64,000 nt of DNA, taken from the NCBI GenBank assembly GCA_944321085.1, contig CALUJY010000003.1:124001-188000 (forward strand). The letters are read 5' to 3'. Both the position numbers and the translations under genes were made by a program. Shown here piece after piece: positions 25,816 through 35,189 of this stretch. Under the pieces are notes generated by a model. It made no database searches. It was not told where the DNA came from and was given only the letters and a program-made list of their open reading frames with translations. Source of the DNA: an uncultured Barnesiella sp. Its GTDB lineage: Bacteria > Bacteroidota > Bacteroidia > Bacteroidales > Barnesiellaceae_A. Numbering within the stretch: position 1 is the first letter of the stretch; every line of letters starts with the position of its first letter.

Positions 25816-28800
25816 TTATTTGTATTCGTCCCAGCTCTTTATTTGTATTTCATCGAGACTGATGTTGCAGAAAGCATCGATAAAGGCCGCTGCAAGCCGT
25901 GTGTTGGTAATGAGCGGAATGTTGAAGTCGATAGCGGCGCGACGTATCTTGTAGCCGTTGTCGAGCTCGGTGGCGGTGAGGTTCTTGGGGATGTTCACGA
26001 CGAAATCTATCTTCTTGTCGTGTATCATCTGCAACGCTTGGGGCTCTTTGTCGCTCTCGCTCGGCCAATATACTTTGACAGCCGGGATACCGTTATCGGT
26101 GAGGAATTGGTGCGAGCCGCCTGTTGCATAGAGGTTATATCCATGTTCGTGCAACTGATGGGCGGCCTCCAACAAGTCGGCCTTCTGCTTGGCGCTACCC
26201 GTAGAGAGCAGGATGTTTTTCTTGGGGATGGTATAGCCTACCGACAACATCGATTTGAGTATGGCTTCGGAGGTGTCGTAGCCTATGCAGCCTACTTCGC
26301 CGGTCGACGACATGTCGACACCCAGAACAGGGTCGGCCTTCTGCAACCGTGAGAAGGAGAATTGCGACGCTTTTATACCTACGTAATCGAGATCGAACTC
26401 GTTTTTGGCCGGTTTCTCTATGGGCAAGCCCAACATGATTTTGGTGGCAAGCTCTATGAAGTTTATTTTGAGCACCTTCGATACGAACGGGAAGCTGCGC
26501 GAGGCACGCAAGTTACACTCTATCACCTTGATGTCGTTGTTTTTGGCAAGGAACTGTATGTTGAAGGGTCCCGATATGTGCAATGCTTTGGCGATTTGTC
26601 CGGTAACTTTCTTGATGCGGCGCACGGTCTCGACGTAGAGTTTTTGCGGCGGGAACTGTATCGTGGCATCGCCCGAGTGTACGCCGGCAAACTCTATGTG
26701 TTCTGATATGGCATAGAGTTGTATCTCGCCGTCGCGGGCTACGGCATCCATCTCTATCTCTTTGGCATTTTGTATAAATTCGCTTACTACAACGGGGTGC
26801 TGTTTCGATACGTTGGCGGCAAGTTTGAGGAACATTTCCAGCTCGGTGTTGTTGGAGCATACGTTCATGGCAGCTCCCGAGAGCACATACGACGGGCGCA
26901 CCAGCACGGGGTATCCTACTTCGTCGACAAATTCGTAGATGTCGCTCAGCGAGGTGAGTTCCCGCCAGCGGGGCTGGTCGATACCCAATTCGTCGAGCAT
27001 CGACGAGAATTTGTGCCGGTCTTCGGCATGGTCTATATCGGTTGCTGAGGTGCCTAAGATGCGCACATTTTGTCCGTCGAGGCGGGTAGAGAGGTTGTTG
27101 GGTATCTGTCCGCCTACCGACAAGATGACACCGTGCGGATTTTCCAACTCGATGATGTCCATGACCCGCTCGAACGAGAGTTCGTCGAAGTAAAGCCGGT
27201 CGCACATGTCGTAGTCGGTCGATACGGTCTCGGGGTTATAGTTTATCATGACCGAACGCCAACCCTCTTTGCGTACCGTGTTGAGGGCGTTCACGCTACA
27301 CCAGTCGAATTCGACCGAGCTGCCTATACGATAAGCTCCCGAACCTAACACGATGACCGAACGGCGGTCGCCTTTGTACTCTACGTCGTTTTCTATGCCG
27401 TGATAGGTGAGGTAGAGGTAATTGGTCTGAGCCGGATACTCGGCGGCCAATGTATCAATTTGCTTCACTACCGGTACGATGCCGAGCGATTTGCGGCGGT
27501 TGCGTACCTCAATGATGGCCGTTTCGGTGTCTATCATGTTTTGTTTCAGGCAGGCACGGGCTATCTGGAAGTCGGAGAATCCCTGTTTTTTGGCTTCGCG
27601 CAACAGCTCTTCGGGTACATCGGCTATGCGGTTATAGCTTTCGATGGCGTTGGCTGTCTCTATGATGCCGTAAAGTTTTTGTAAGAACCAGCGGTCTATC
27701 TTTGTCAGTTCGTGTATTTGTTCTACGGTGTACCCTTGTCTGAAAGCTTTCGAGATGACGAAGATACGTTTGTCGGTGGGGTCGTGCAGGGCTTTGTCTA
27801 TGTCGGGGATGACAAGCTCTTTGTTCTCTACGAAGCCGTGCATGCCTTGGCCTATCATGCGCAGTCCCTTTTGTATGGCCTCTTCAAACGAGCGACCTAT
27901 GGCCATCACTTCGCCTACCGATTTCATGCTCGACCCCAGTTCGCGGTCAACGCCTTGGAACTTACCTAAGTCCCAGCGGGGTATCTTGCATACGATATAG
28001 TCTAAGGCGGGCTCGAAGAATGCCGAGGTCTCTTTGGTAACGGAGTTTTTCAACTCGAAGAGTCCGTATCCCAATCCTAATTTGGCGGCTACGAAAGCCA
28101 GCGGGTAACCCGTAGCCTTGGATGCCAAGGCCGACGAGCGGCTGAGCCGGGCATTTACCTCTATGACGCGATAGTCTTCGCTCTCGGGGTCGTAGGCATA
28201 TTGTACGTTGCATTCGCCCACGATGCCTATGTGCCGTATGATGCGGATAGAGAGCTCGCGCAGTTTGTGATAATCGTTGTTGCTCAACGTTTGCGAGGGC
28301 GCTACCACGATGCTCTCGCCGGTGTGGATGCCCAGCGGGTCGAAGTTTTCCATGTTGCACACCGTGATGCAGTTGTCATAGCGGTCGCGTACCACTTCGT
28401 ATTCTATCTCTTTCCACCCTTTGAGCGACTTCTCTATGAGGATTTGTGCCGAGAAGGAGAGCGCTTTTTCGCCGATGGTGAGCAGTTGCTCCTCGTTGTC
28501 GCAGAATCCGCTACCCAAACCTCCCAATGCGTAGGCAGCCCGTATGATGACGGGGTACCCCAACTCTTGCGCGGCGCGACGGGCGTCGTCGATGGTGGTG
28601 ACGGCGATACTTTTGATGGTTTTTACGTCTATCTCATCGAGCTTTTTCACGAAGAGTTCGCGGTCTTCGGTATCCATGATGGCTTGCACGGGAGTACCGA
28701 GGACTTGCACATTGTATTTCTCTAATGTACCGTTTTCGTAAAGGCTTACACCGCAGTTCAGGGCGGTTTGTCCGCCGAAAGAGAGCAAGATGCCGTCGGG

Positions 28801-29052
28801 GCGTTCTTTCTCTATGACCCTGCCCACGAAATAAGGCGTGACGGGCAAGAAATAAATCTTGTCGGCAACACCCTCCGAAGTCTGTACTGTGGCGATGTTG
28901 GGGTTGATGAGTACGGTGTATATCCCCTCTTCTTTGAGGGCTTTAAGGGCTTGCGACCCCGAATAGTCAAACTCGCCGGCTTCGCCTATCTTTAACGCGC
29001 CGGAACCTAACAATAAGACTTTCTTTATCTTTTGTGTCGTTTCTTGTGCCAT
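25816..29052 (-). CDS. carB: Carbamoyl-phosphate synthase large subunit
   Basis: 1078 residues, full length. It makes carbamoyl phosphate for pyrimidine and arginine synthesis from ammonia delivered by CarA. Two homologous ATP-grasp halves are clear: LLLGSGALKIGEAGEFDYSG opens the first and VIVLGSGAYRIGSSVEFDWC the second; RLSRSSALASKATGYPLA and NLRASRSFPFVSKVLKINF are the conserved grasp segments. The C-terminal MGS-like allosteric domain (about 940-1078) contains STGSAKQKADLLEAA and YATGGSHQFL. It follows carA after 18 bp. Confidence 0.98.
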   Translation of the reverse strand: MAQETTQKIKKVLLLGSGALKIGEAGEFDYSGSQALKALKEEGIYTVLINPNIATVQTSEGVADKIYFLPVTPYFVGRVIEKERPDGILLSFGGQTALNCGVSLYENGTLEKYNVQVLGTPVQAIMDTEDRELFVKKLDEIDVKTIKSIAVTTIDDARRAAQELGYPVIIRAAYALGGLGSGFCDNEEQLLTIGEKALSFSAQILIEKSLKGWKEIEYEVVRDRYDNCITVCNMENFDPLGIHTGESIVVAPSQTLSNNDYHKLRELSIRIIRHIGIVGECNVQYAYDPESEDYRVIEVNARLSRSSALASKATGYPLAFVAAKLGLGYGLFELKNSVTKETSAFFEPALDYIVCKIPRWDLGKFQGVDRELGSSMKSVGEVMAIGRSFEEAIQKGLRMIGQGMHGFVENKELVIPDIDKALHDPTDKRIFVISKAFRQGYTVEQIHELTKIDRWFLQKLYGIIETANAIESYNRIADVPEELLREAKKQGFSDFQIARACLKQNMIDTETAIIEVRNRRKSLGIVPVVKQIDTLAAEYPAQTNYLYLTYHGIENDVEYKGDRRSVIVLGSGAYRIGSSVEFDWCSVNALNTVRKEGWRSVMINYNPETVSTDYDMCDRLYFDELSFERVMDIIELENPHGVILSVGGQIPNNLSTRLDGQNVRILGTSATDIDHAEDRHKFSSMLDELGIDQPRWRELTSLSDIYEFVDEVGYPVLVRPSYVLSGAAMNVCSNNTELEMFLKLAANVSKQHPVVVSEFIQNAKEIEMDAVARDGEIQLYAISEHIEFAGVHSGDATIQFPPQKLYVETVRRIKKVTGQIAKALHISGPFNIQFLAKNNDIKVIECNLRASRSFPFVSKVLKINFIELATKIMLGLPIEKPAKNEFDLDYVGIKASQFSFSRLQKADPVLGVDMSSTGEVGCIGYDTSEAILKSMLSVGYTIPKKNILLSTGSAKQKADLLEAAHQLHEHGYNLYATGGSHQFLTDNGIPAVKVYWPSESDKEPQALQMIHDKKIDFVVNIPKNLTATELDNGYKIRRAAIDFNIPLITNTRLAAAFIDAFCNISLDEIQIKSWDEYK

Positions 29053-29070
29053 TGTAGTATGTTTCGAGGG

Positions 29071-30144
29071 TCAGAGTAATTTTATAAATTCATCAAAGAG
29101 AAACTCGGTGTCGGTAGGTCCGCTCGAAGCCTCGGGGTGGAACTGAGCCGAGAAGTAGGGCTTGGTTTTGTGCCGTATGCCTTCGTTGGTATTGTCGTTC
29201 ATGTTGACGAACAGCGGGCTCCAATCGTCATTCAGCGTAGTGCTGTCGACGGCAAAACCGTGGTTTTGCGAGGTGATGAAGCATCGGTTCGTACCCACCT
29301 GCCTTACCGGTTGGTTATGGCTGCGGTGGCCGTATTTCAGTTTGTATATTTGTGCTCCCCCGGCTCTCGACAACAGCTGGTTGCCCATGCAGATGCCGAA
29401 GATGGGTTTGCAGGTATCTTGCATCGTCTTGCGTATGTGTTCTACGGTGGCGTCGCAGAGGGTGGGGTCGCCGGGACCGTTCGATATGAACAATCCGTCG
29501 TACGAGAGGCCGGTGAAGTCATAGTCCCACGGTACGCGTATCACCGTCACGCCGCGGCGTATCAGGCAGCGCAGTATGTTGTGCTTCACGCCGCAGTCGA
29601 CCAACACGACGCGTTTGCCGCTGTTGCCATATTCGATGACCTCCTTGCAGCTTACGCGGGCTACCAAATTATATATGTTAGGGTCTACCCAATCAATCTC
29701 TTCACCTCCGTCGATGATGATTTTGCCTTTCATGGAGCCGCGCTCGCGCAGATGCTTGGTGAGGGCTCGCGTGTCTATGTCGCAGATACCCGCGATGTGT
29801 TCTTCTTGCAGCCATTGTGCCAGACTCTTGTCGGCGTTCCAGTGGCTGTATTCAAAAGAGTAGTCGGATATGACGATGGCTTCGACGTGGATTTTTTCCG
29901 ATTCGTAGTAGGCCGACAGGTTTTGCACCGTATCGCGGGCAGGTACGCCATAATTGCCTATCAACGGGTAGGTAAAAACCAATATTTGGCCTTCGTACGA
30001 GGGGTCTGTGAGGCTTTCGGGATAGCCTGACATGGCAGTGTTGAAAACGACTTCACCCGCTACGGGCTTTTCATAACCAAAGGATTTACCCCGGAATACC
30101 GTTCCGTCGTCGAGTATAAGCGAGGCTCGTTTGAGATTGTGCAT
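29071..30144 (-). CDS. carA: Carbamoyl-phosphate synthase small (glutaminase) subunit
   Basis: 357 residues. The N-terminal domain (LILDDGTVFRGKSFG, TAMSGYPESLTDPSYEGQI) is followed by a class I glutamine amidotransferase with Cys252 (IFGICMGNQLLSRAGG), His336 and Glu338 (AQFHPEASSGP). It hydrolyses glutamine and channels ammonia to CarB, encoded 18 bp downstream. A -7 box lies 77 bp upstream and the leader contains a small hairpin (CGGTTT/AAACCG near 30198-30219). Regulation by pyrimidines or arginine cannot be read from the sequence. Confidence 0.98.
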   Translation of the reverse strand: MHNLKRASLILDDGTVFRGKSFGYEKPVAGEVVFNTAMSGYPESLTDPSYEGQILVFTYPLIGNYGVPARDTVQNLSAYYESEKIHVEAIVISDYSFEYSHWNADKSLAQWLQEEHIAGICDIDTRALTKHLRERGSMKGKIIIDGGEEIDWVDPNIYNLVARVSCKEVIEYGNSGKRVVLVDCGVKHNILRCLIRRGVTVIRVPWDYDFTGLSYDGLFISNGPGDPTLCDATVEHIRKTMQDTCKPIFGICMGNQLLSRAGGAQIYKLKYGHRSHNQPVRQVGTNRCFITSQNHGFAVDSTTLNDDWSPLFVNMNDNTNEGIRHKTKPYFSAQFHPEASSGPTDTEFLFDEFIKLL

Positions 30145-30220
30145 TACGATAGAATATATAATGGTGTTCTACAAATATCTTAGTTTGAGGCATTGTGCGG
30201 TTTCTATCGTGAAAACCGTA

Positions 30221-30228
30221 CAAAGTTA
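30221..30228 (-). promoter_or_regulatory. -7 box of carAB
   Basis: TAACTTTG on the minus strand; transcription would start near 30215. No clear -33 TTG. Confidence 0.5.
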
Positions 30229-30366
30229 GTAATTTTATGGCAGGCGGCAGCTCTAATTACCGCCTTTTGACAAAAAAAATGCCGAGTTATGTAGAGCGGT
30301 GGGGCATGCAGGTGTGAGGTGAAGAAAAAATGAAAAAATAGTACAAAAGATTATTTATCGGAATCA

Positions 30367-30396
30367 TTGCAGTTTGTGCAACCTTGCTTATCTTTG
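30367..30396 (+). promoter_or_regulatory. Promoter upstream of the dapF leader
   Basis: TTG at 30367-30369, a 19-bp spacer and TATCTTTG at 30389-30396. Predicted transcript start is near 30402, about 240 bp before dapF. No equally good promoter is visible between the leader terminator and dapF. Confidence 0.75.
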
Positions 30397-30420
30397 CAAC
30401 GTTTTCAAAGGCAAAAGGTA

Positions 30421-30507
30421 ATGTTTAGTAACACTCCCCGTATGAGCCATTCGATTTCAATCATGCTTTTGTTGTTCGACAAGGCAGATTGCAACTGCTA
30501 TATATAG
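30421..30507 (+). CDS. Short leader ORF ahead of dapF-dapL-glnN
   Basis: 28 codons starting MFSNTPRMSH and ending CNCYI, with AAGG 3 nt before the ATG (aaggtaATG). Its TAG stop shares its last base with the first base of the terminator stem at 30507. Position between promoter and terminator suggests a leader peptide whose translation could affect termination. It has no run of Lys codons, so a lysine-attenuation model is not directly supported. It may instead be part of an independent small RNA. Confidence 0.4.
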   Translation: MFSNTPRMSHSISIMLLLFDKADCNCYI

Positions 30508-30538
30508 AGCCGTGGCTTGCCGCGGCTCTGTCTTTTTT
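30507..30538 (+). terminator. Leader terminator upstream of dapF
   Basis: GAGCCGTGGC (30507-30516) pairs with GCCGCGGCTC (30519-30528) with one T-G wobble, followed by TGTCTTTTTT. It separates the promoter from dapF, so dapF expression from that promoter would need readthrough. Confidence 0.85.
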
Positions 30539-30641
30539 AGATAAGTATGCAGTCGTTTATGGAAAAGATTTATGTTCGACCTTTTCCGATTTTTAGAAAA
30601 ATTGAGGCTATCGGGGGTAAATAAGCGTAAAAAGCGAAGTG

Positions 30642-31475
30642 ATGAAATTTACTAAAATGCAAGGAGTCGGCAACGACTACATTTATATTAATGGCTTTGA
30701 AACCATTCCGCCGCATCTTGCCTCATTGGCAGTGAAAATGAGCGACCGGCATTTCGGCGTCGGTTCCGATGGGTTGGTAATAATATTGCCCTCGGAGATG
30801 GCCGATTTTCGTATGCGCATGTTTAATGCCGACGGTACGGAAGCAGAGATGTGTGGTAATGCCGCGCGATGCGTAGGCAAGTATCTTTATGAGCACGGCA
30901 TGACCGATAAAACTGAATTGACACTCGAAACCTTAGCAGGAGTCAAAAGGATATTTCTTGCCGTTACCGACGGTAAGGTAACTTCGGTAAAGGTCGATAT
31001 GGGCGAGCCGCAGCTTTCGCCGAACGCTCTCCCTGTCGTATTGCCCGGCCATTGTGTCGTGTCGCAACCCATAGAAGTGTGCGGGCATTGTTTTTCTATG
31101 ACATGTGTTTCCATGGGTAACCCTCATGCCGTGATTTTCCTCGATGATTTGCAGGTATACGACCTTCATACAATAGGCCATGCCATAGAGACTCACCGGC
31201 TATTCCCGAACCGTACCAATGTAGAGTTTGTCAAGGTGCTTGCCCCCGATATGTTGCAGATGCGCGTATGGGAACGGGGGGCGGGCGAGACGTTGGCGTG
31301 CGGTACGGGGGCTTGCGCTTCGTTGGTAGCGGCTGTCCTGAATAACCGCTCCCGCAGAGCTGCCACTCTCCGTCTTGCAGGCGGCGACTTGCAGATAGAG
31401 TGGGACGAAACGTCGAACCATGTATTCATGACAGGCGATGCCGTTACCGTGTTCGAGGGAGTGTGGCCGGAATAA
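30642..31475 (+). CDS. dapF: Diaminopimelate epimerase
   Basis: 277 residues from the ATG at 30642 (a GTG at 30639 is in frame but less likely). It interconverts LL- and meso-diaminopimelate for lysine and peptidoglycan synthesis. The two active-site cysteines are Cys71 (EMCGNAARCVGKYL) and Cys220 (ETLACGTGACASLVAA); KMQGVGNDYIYI and SMGNPHAVIF are substrate-binding motifs. First enzyme of the dapF-dapL-glnN run, 16 bp before dapL. Confidence 0.97.
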   Translation: MKFTKMQGVGNDYIYINGFETIPPHLASLAVKMSDRHFGVGSDGLVIILPSEMADFRMRMFNADGTEAEMCGNAARCVGKYLYEHGMTDKTELTLETLAGVKRIFLAVTDGKVTSVKVDMGEPQLSPNALPVVLPGHCVVSQPIEVCGHCFSMTCVSMGNPHAVIFLDDLQVYDLHTIGHAIETHRLFPNRTNVEFVKVLAPDMLQMRVWERGAGETLACGTGACASLVAAVLNNRSRRAATLRLAGGDLQIEWDETSNHVFMTGDAVTVFEGVWPE

Positions 31476-31491
31476 TTAAGAAGAGAAGACA

Positions 31492-32724
31492 ATGGTACAT
31501 ATCAATAACAGGTTCCTCGATTTGCCCGGCAGTTACTTGTTCTCAGAAGTAGCCCGGCGGGTGTCGCACTATGTGTCGCAGCACGAGGGCGAGCGTGTCA
31601 TACGCCTTGGAATAGGCGATGTGACACAGCCGTTGACGCCTGCCGTCATAGAGGCGTTGCATAAGGCGGTCGATGAAATGGGATGTGCCGATACGTTTCG
31701 AGGTTACGGGCCTGAGCAAGGTTATGAGTTCTTACGTGAGGCGATTGTAGAAAACGACTACCGCCGTCGCGGTATAGAGATAGCCCCCGATGAAGTCTTT
31801 GTAAGCGATGGAGCTAAAAGCGATACGGGAAATATCGGCGATATTCTGGGGCTTGATAACCGGGTTGCCGTTACCGACCCTGTCTATCCCGTTTACGTCG
31901 ACAGTAACGTTATGGCAGGTCGTGCCGGCACATATCTCGGCGATGGCCGGTGGAGCAACATTATATATCTGCCTTGTACGGCCGAGAACGATTTCGTTCC
32001 GGCGTTGCCGGCCGAACGTCCCGATGTAATATATCTCTGTTATCCGAATAATCCTACGGGTACGGTACTTACGCGTGAGCAGCTCAAAATGTGGGTTGAC
32101 TATGCTCTTTGCAACGATACCCTTATTTTGTTCGATTCGGCCTACGAGGCTTTTATCCGCCAAGACGACATCCCTCACAGCATCTATGAAATAGAGGGGG
32201 CGCGGCAGGTAGCCATAGAGTTTCGCAGTTTCTCGAAGACGGCCGGTTTTACAGGGTTGCGTTGCGGCTATACGGTTGTGCCTCATGAGGTGTGTGCCCG
32301 TGACGAAAAGGGTGCGAAAGTGCCTCTCGGTAGTTTGTGGAACCGTCGCCAATGTACCAAGTTCAATGGTGCACCGTATATTGTGCAACGGGCTGCTCAG
32401 GCCGTATTTTCGGAACAAGGAGCCAAAGAAACGCGTAGTCTTACAGACTATTACATGCGTAATGCTGCCCTTATACGCACCAAGCTGCAAACGGCCGGAC
32501 TGCAAGTATATGGCGGAGAAAATGCACCTTATATTTGGGTGAAAGCTCCCGGAGAAATATCTTCGTGGTGTTTCTTCGACAGGCTGCTGTCAGAGTGCAA
32601 CATAGTAGGCACGCCCGGGTCGGGCTTTGGTGCTGCGGGCGAAGGTTATCTGCGCCTCACGGCATTTGGAAGCTACGAAGATACGCTCGAAGCCGTGGAA
32701 CGTATCGAAAATTGGAAACTTTGA
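31492..32724 (+). CDS. dapL: LL-diaminopimelate aminotransferase
   Basis: 410 residues, standard for DapL. It converts tetrahydrodipicolinate directly to LL-DAP with glutamate, bypassing succinylated intermediates. PLP fold type I motifs: [37 protein letters not shown], the Schiff-base Lys in [17 protein letters not shown], and a C-terminal [20 protein letters not shown]. Its product is the substrate of DapF encoded just upstream, so the two adjacent genes form the last steps to meso-DAP. Confidence 0.97.
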   Translation: MVHINNRFLDLPGSYLFSEVARRVSHYVSQHEGERVIRLGIGDVTQPLTPAVIEALHKAVDEMGCADTFRGYGPEQGYEFLREAIVENDYRRRGIEIAPDEVFVSDGAKSDTGNIGDILGLDNRVAVTDPVYPVYVDSNVMAGRAGTYLGDGRWSNIIYLPCTAENDFVPALPAERPDVIYLCYPNNPTGTVLTREQLKMWVDYALCNDTLILFDSAYEAFIRQDDIPHSIYEIEGARQVAIEFRSFSKTAGFTGLRCGYTVVPHEVCARDEKGAKVPLGSLWNRRQCTKFNGAPYIVQRAAQAVFSEQGAKETRSLTDYYMRNAALIRTKLQTAGLQVYGGENAPYIWVKAPGEISSWCFFDRLLSECNIVGTPGSGFGAAGEGYLRLTAFGSYEDTLEAVERIENWKL

Positions 32725-32764
32725 AAAAGCAAAATATAACCTCTAACAAATATCTTTATTTACA

Positions 32765-34948
32765 ATGTTACGATTCAAAGCAGTAGAAGAGACTTTCGGT
32801 AGAAAACCGATTGATGTTCCCGAGCCGCAAGGCCGCCCTTCTGATTATTATGGCGAGTACGTCTTCAATCGGGAGAAGATGTTCAAGTACCTGCCCAAGA
32901 AAACGTATGAAGCCTTGGTCGATGCCATAGACAACCAGAAAGCGTTGAGTCGCGAAGTGGCTGACAGTGTGGCCGAAGGAATGAAACGCTGGGCAGTAGA
33001 TATGGGAGTTACCCACTATACCCACTGGTTCCAGCCGCTGACCGATGGTACGGCCGAGAAGCACGACGGTTTTATCGAGCATGACGGCAAAGGCGGTATT
33101 GTGGAAGAGTTTAGCGGCAAGCTGCTCATACAACAGGAACCTGACGCATCGAGTTTCCCGAGCGGAGGCATACGTAGTACTTTCGAAGCCCGCGGCTATT
33201 CGGCATGGGATATTTCGTCGCCTGCCTTTATTCTCAATAAGACATTGTGTATTCCTACGATATTCATTTCGTACACGGGCGAATCGCTCGATTACAAGAC
33301 GCCGCTTCTCAAAGCTCTTAACAGTGTCAACAGAGCGGCTACCGCAGTGTGCCAATATTTCGACGAGAATGTAAAGAAAGTATATGCCTACCTCGGCTGG
33401 GAGCAGGAATATTTCCTTGTAGATGAGGCTTTATATAACTCTCGTGCCGACTTGATGCTTACCGGACGTACGCTGATGGGACACGAAAGCGCCAAGAACC
33501 AACAGCTCGAAGACCACTATTTCGGTTCTATCCCCATGCGTGTGGAGGCTTTCATGCGCGAGCTCGAAATAGAGTGCCACAAGTTGGGAATACCTTGTAA
33601 AACCCGTCACAACGAGGTGGCTCCCAACCAATTCGAGATAGCTCCTATATATGAAGAGGCAAATTTGGCTAACGACCATAACCTGCTCCTGATGAATGTC
33701 ATGGATGTAGTGGCTCGCAGACATAATTTCCGCGTGCTCTTGCATGAAAAACCCTTCAAAGGTATCAATGGCTCGGGCAAACACAACAACTGGTCGCTTG
33801 GTACCGATACCGGGGTACAGCTTTTTGCTCCCGGGAAAACTCCGAAGTCGAACTTGCAGTTCCTTACGTTTATAGCCAATGTGATGGCTGCCGTTTACAA
33901 ATATAACGGACTGCTGAAAGCAAGTATTATATCGGCAACCAACCAACACCGTCTTGGAGCCAACGAGGCACCACCGGCCATTATATCTATTTTCCTCGGC
34001 AAGCAAATCGGCGAGTTGGTAGATAAGATGGCGAAGCTCCCCTCGAAAGATTTGCTCAACATCTCGTTCAAAAACGCGATGAGTCTCGACATTGTGCAAG
34101 TCCCCGACCTTATGCTCGATAATACCGACCGTAACCGTACATCGCCATTTGCTTTTACCGGTAACCGGTTTGAGTTCCGTGCCGTAGGTTCGTCGGCTAA
34201 CTGTGCATCGGCAATGATTGCTCTCAATGCTGCCGTGGCTTGCCAGTTGATGGAGTTTAAGGAGGCCGTAGATGCTCGTATCGACGCCGGAGAGCCCAAA
34301 GAGACTGCTATTCTCGGTGAGGTGCAAAAACTGCTTATAGAGAGTCAGCCTATACATTTCGACGGCAACGGGTATAGCGATGAGTGGAAGGCCGAAGCTG
34401 CTGCCCGCGGCCTCGACTGTGAGACCAGCGCACCGCTGATGTACGACAACTATCTCAAACCCGAGACGGTGGCTATGTTCAAGAAAGCCGGTGTAATGAC
34501 ATCGACAGAACTTGCCGCACGCAACGAGGTGAAGTGGGAGCTCTTTACCAAAAAAATACAGATAGAGGCGCGTGTCCTTGGTGATTTGGCAATCAACCAC
34601 ATTATACCGGTGGCTACCCGTTACCAATCGGTATTGATTGACAATGTGTTCAAGATAAAGAGCCTTTTCCCCGCCGAGAAGAGCGAGACCATAGCCAACC
34701 AAGATATGGAAGAGATAGAGAAGATAGCCTCGCACATGTTGATTATAAAAGAAGAGGTGGCTGCTATGGTCGATGCACGTAAAATAGCCAATAGAATAGA
34801 AGATGAGCGAGAGAAGGCCATTGCATACCACGACAATGTGGCTCCGTATATGGAAAAAATCCGTTATCATATAGACAAGCTCGAACTCATGGTCGATAAC
34901 GAAATGTGGCCTTTGCCCAAATATCGCGAGTTGCTTTTTATTCGCTGA
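32765..34948 (+). CDS. glnN: Glutamine synthetase type III
   Basis: 727 residues, typical of GSIII (about 700-730), far longer than GSI. It makes glutamine from glutamate, ammonia and ATP. Family signatures: AVDMGVTHYTHWFQPLTDGT near 80 and FSGKLLIQQEPDASSFPSGG, then AYLGWEQEYFLVD, CKTRHNEVAPNQFEIAPIYE, LHEKPFKGINGSGKHNNWSL, and FAFTGNRFEFRAVGSSANCA. It lies 40 bp after dapL, and a hairpin without a T-run follows it. The link with dapF/dapL suggests nitrogen-responsive control of the whole unit. Confidence 0.97.
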   Translation: MLRFKAVEETFGRKPIDVPEPQGRPSDYYGEYVFNREKMFKYLPKKTYEALVDAIDNQKALSREVADSVAEGMKRWAVDMGVTHYTHWFQPLTDGTAEKHDGFIEHDGKGGIVEEFSGKLLIQQEPDASSFPSGGIRSTFEARGYSAWDISSPAFILNKTLCIPTIFISYTGESLDYKTPLLKALNSVNRAATAVCQYFDENVKKVYAYLGWEQEYFLVDEALYNSRADLMLTGRTLMGHESAKNQQLEDHYFGSIPMRVEAFMRELEIECHKLGIPCKTRHNEVAPNQFEIAPIYEEANLANDHNLLLMNVMDVVARRHNFRVLLHEKPFKGINGSGKHNNWSLGTDTGVQLFAPGKTPKSNLQFLTFIANVMAAVYKYNGLLKASIISATNQHRLGANEAPPAIISIFLGKQIGELVDKMAKLPSKDLLNISFKNAMSLDIVQVPDLMLDNTDRNRTSPFAFTGNRFEFRAVGSSANCASAMIALNAAVACQLMEFKEAVDARIDAGEPKETAILGEVQKLLIESQPIHFDGNGYSDEWKAEAAARGLDCETSAPLMYDNYLKPETVAMFKKAGVMTSTELAARNEVKWELFTKKIQIEARVLGDLAINHIIPVATRYQSVLIDNVFKIKSLFPAEKSETIANQDMEEIEKIASHMLIIKEEVAAMVDARKIANRIEDEREKAIAYHDNVAPYMEKIRYHIDKLELMVDNEMWPLPKYRELLFIR

Positions 34949-34974
34949 TAAAAAGGCTGCGTCATGATTGTATG

Positions 34975-35013
34975 CGAGGGTGTGCCGGCGGAGAGAAACC
35001 GAGCGCACCCTCG
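34975..35013 (+). terminator. Stem-loop downstream of glnN
   Basis: CGAGGGTGTGC (34975-34985) pairs with GCGCACCCTCG (35003-35013) with one wobble around a 17-nt loop. No T-run follows, so it may stabilise the mRNA end rather than terminate. Confidence 0.5.
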
Positions 35014-35122
35014 TTGGTATGTAAGGGGCGATGCCGTGTTGTCATACCCCTTTTCCACTCTTCGTTCGCCTGTTTGCATAGCCGCGATAACACGAAAATT
35101 TACGATGCAAAAAGTGGGGCGG

Positions 35123-35144
35123 TTATTTCGACATGCCGAAATAA
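35123..35144. promoter_or_regulatory. Palindrome in the purF promoter
   Basis: TTATTTCG-ACATGC-CGAAATAA: perfect 8-bp arms around 6 bp. It covers the region between -33 and the -7 box (35150-35157), where a bound protein would block RNA polymerase. Confidence 0.6.
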
Positions 35145-35149
35145 TACAC

Positions 35150-35157
35150 TACTTTTG
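35150..35157 (+). promoter_or_regulatory. -7 box of purF
   Basis: TACTTTTG at 35150-35157; the -33 position holds TTCG (35127-35130) rather than TTTG. Predicted start is near 35163, about 27 bp before the ATG. Confidence 0.65.
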
Positions 35158-35189
35158 CACATCATTCAATACAGCAAAATAGAGCAATC

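Noticed and set aside
33431..35008. Long open frame antisense to glnN (525 codons)
   Set aside because: Opposes the well-conserved GSIII gene, has biased His/Tyr/Leu composition and no promoter.
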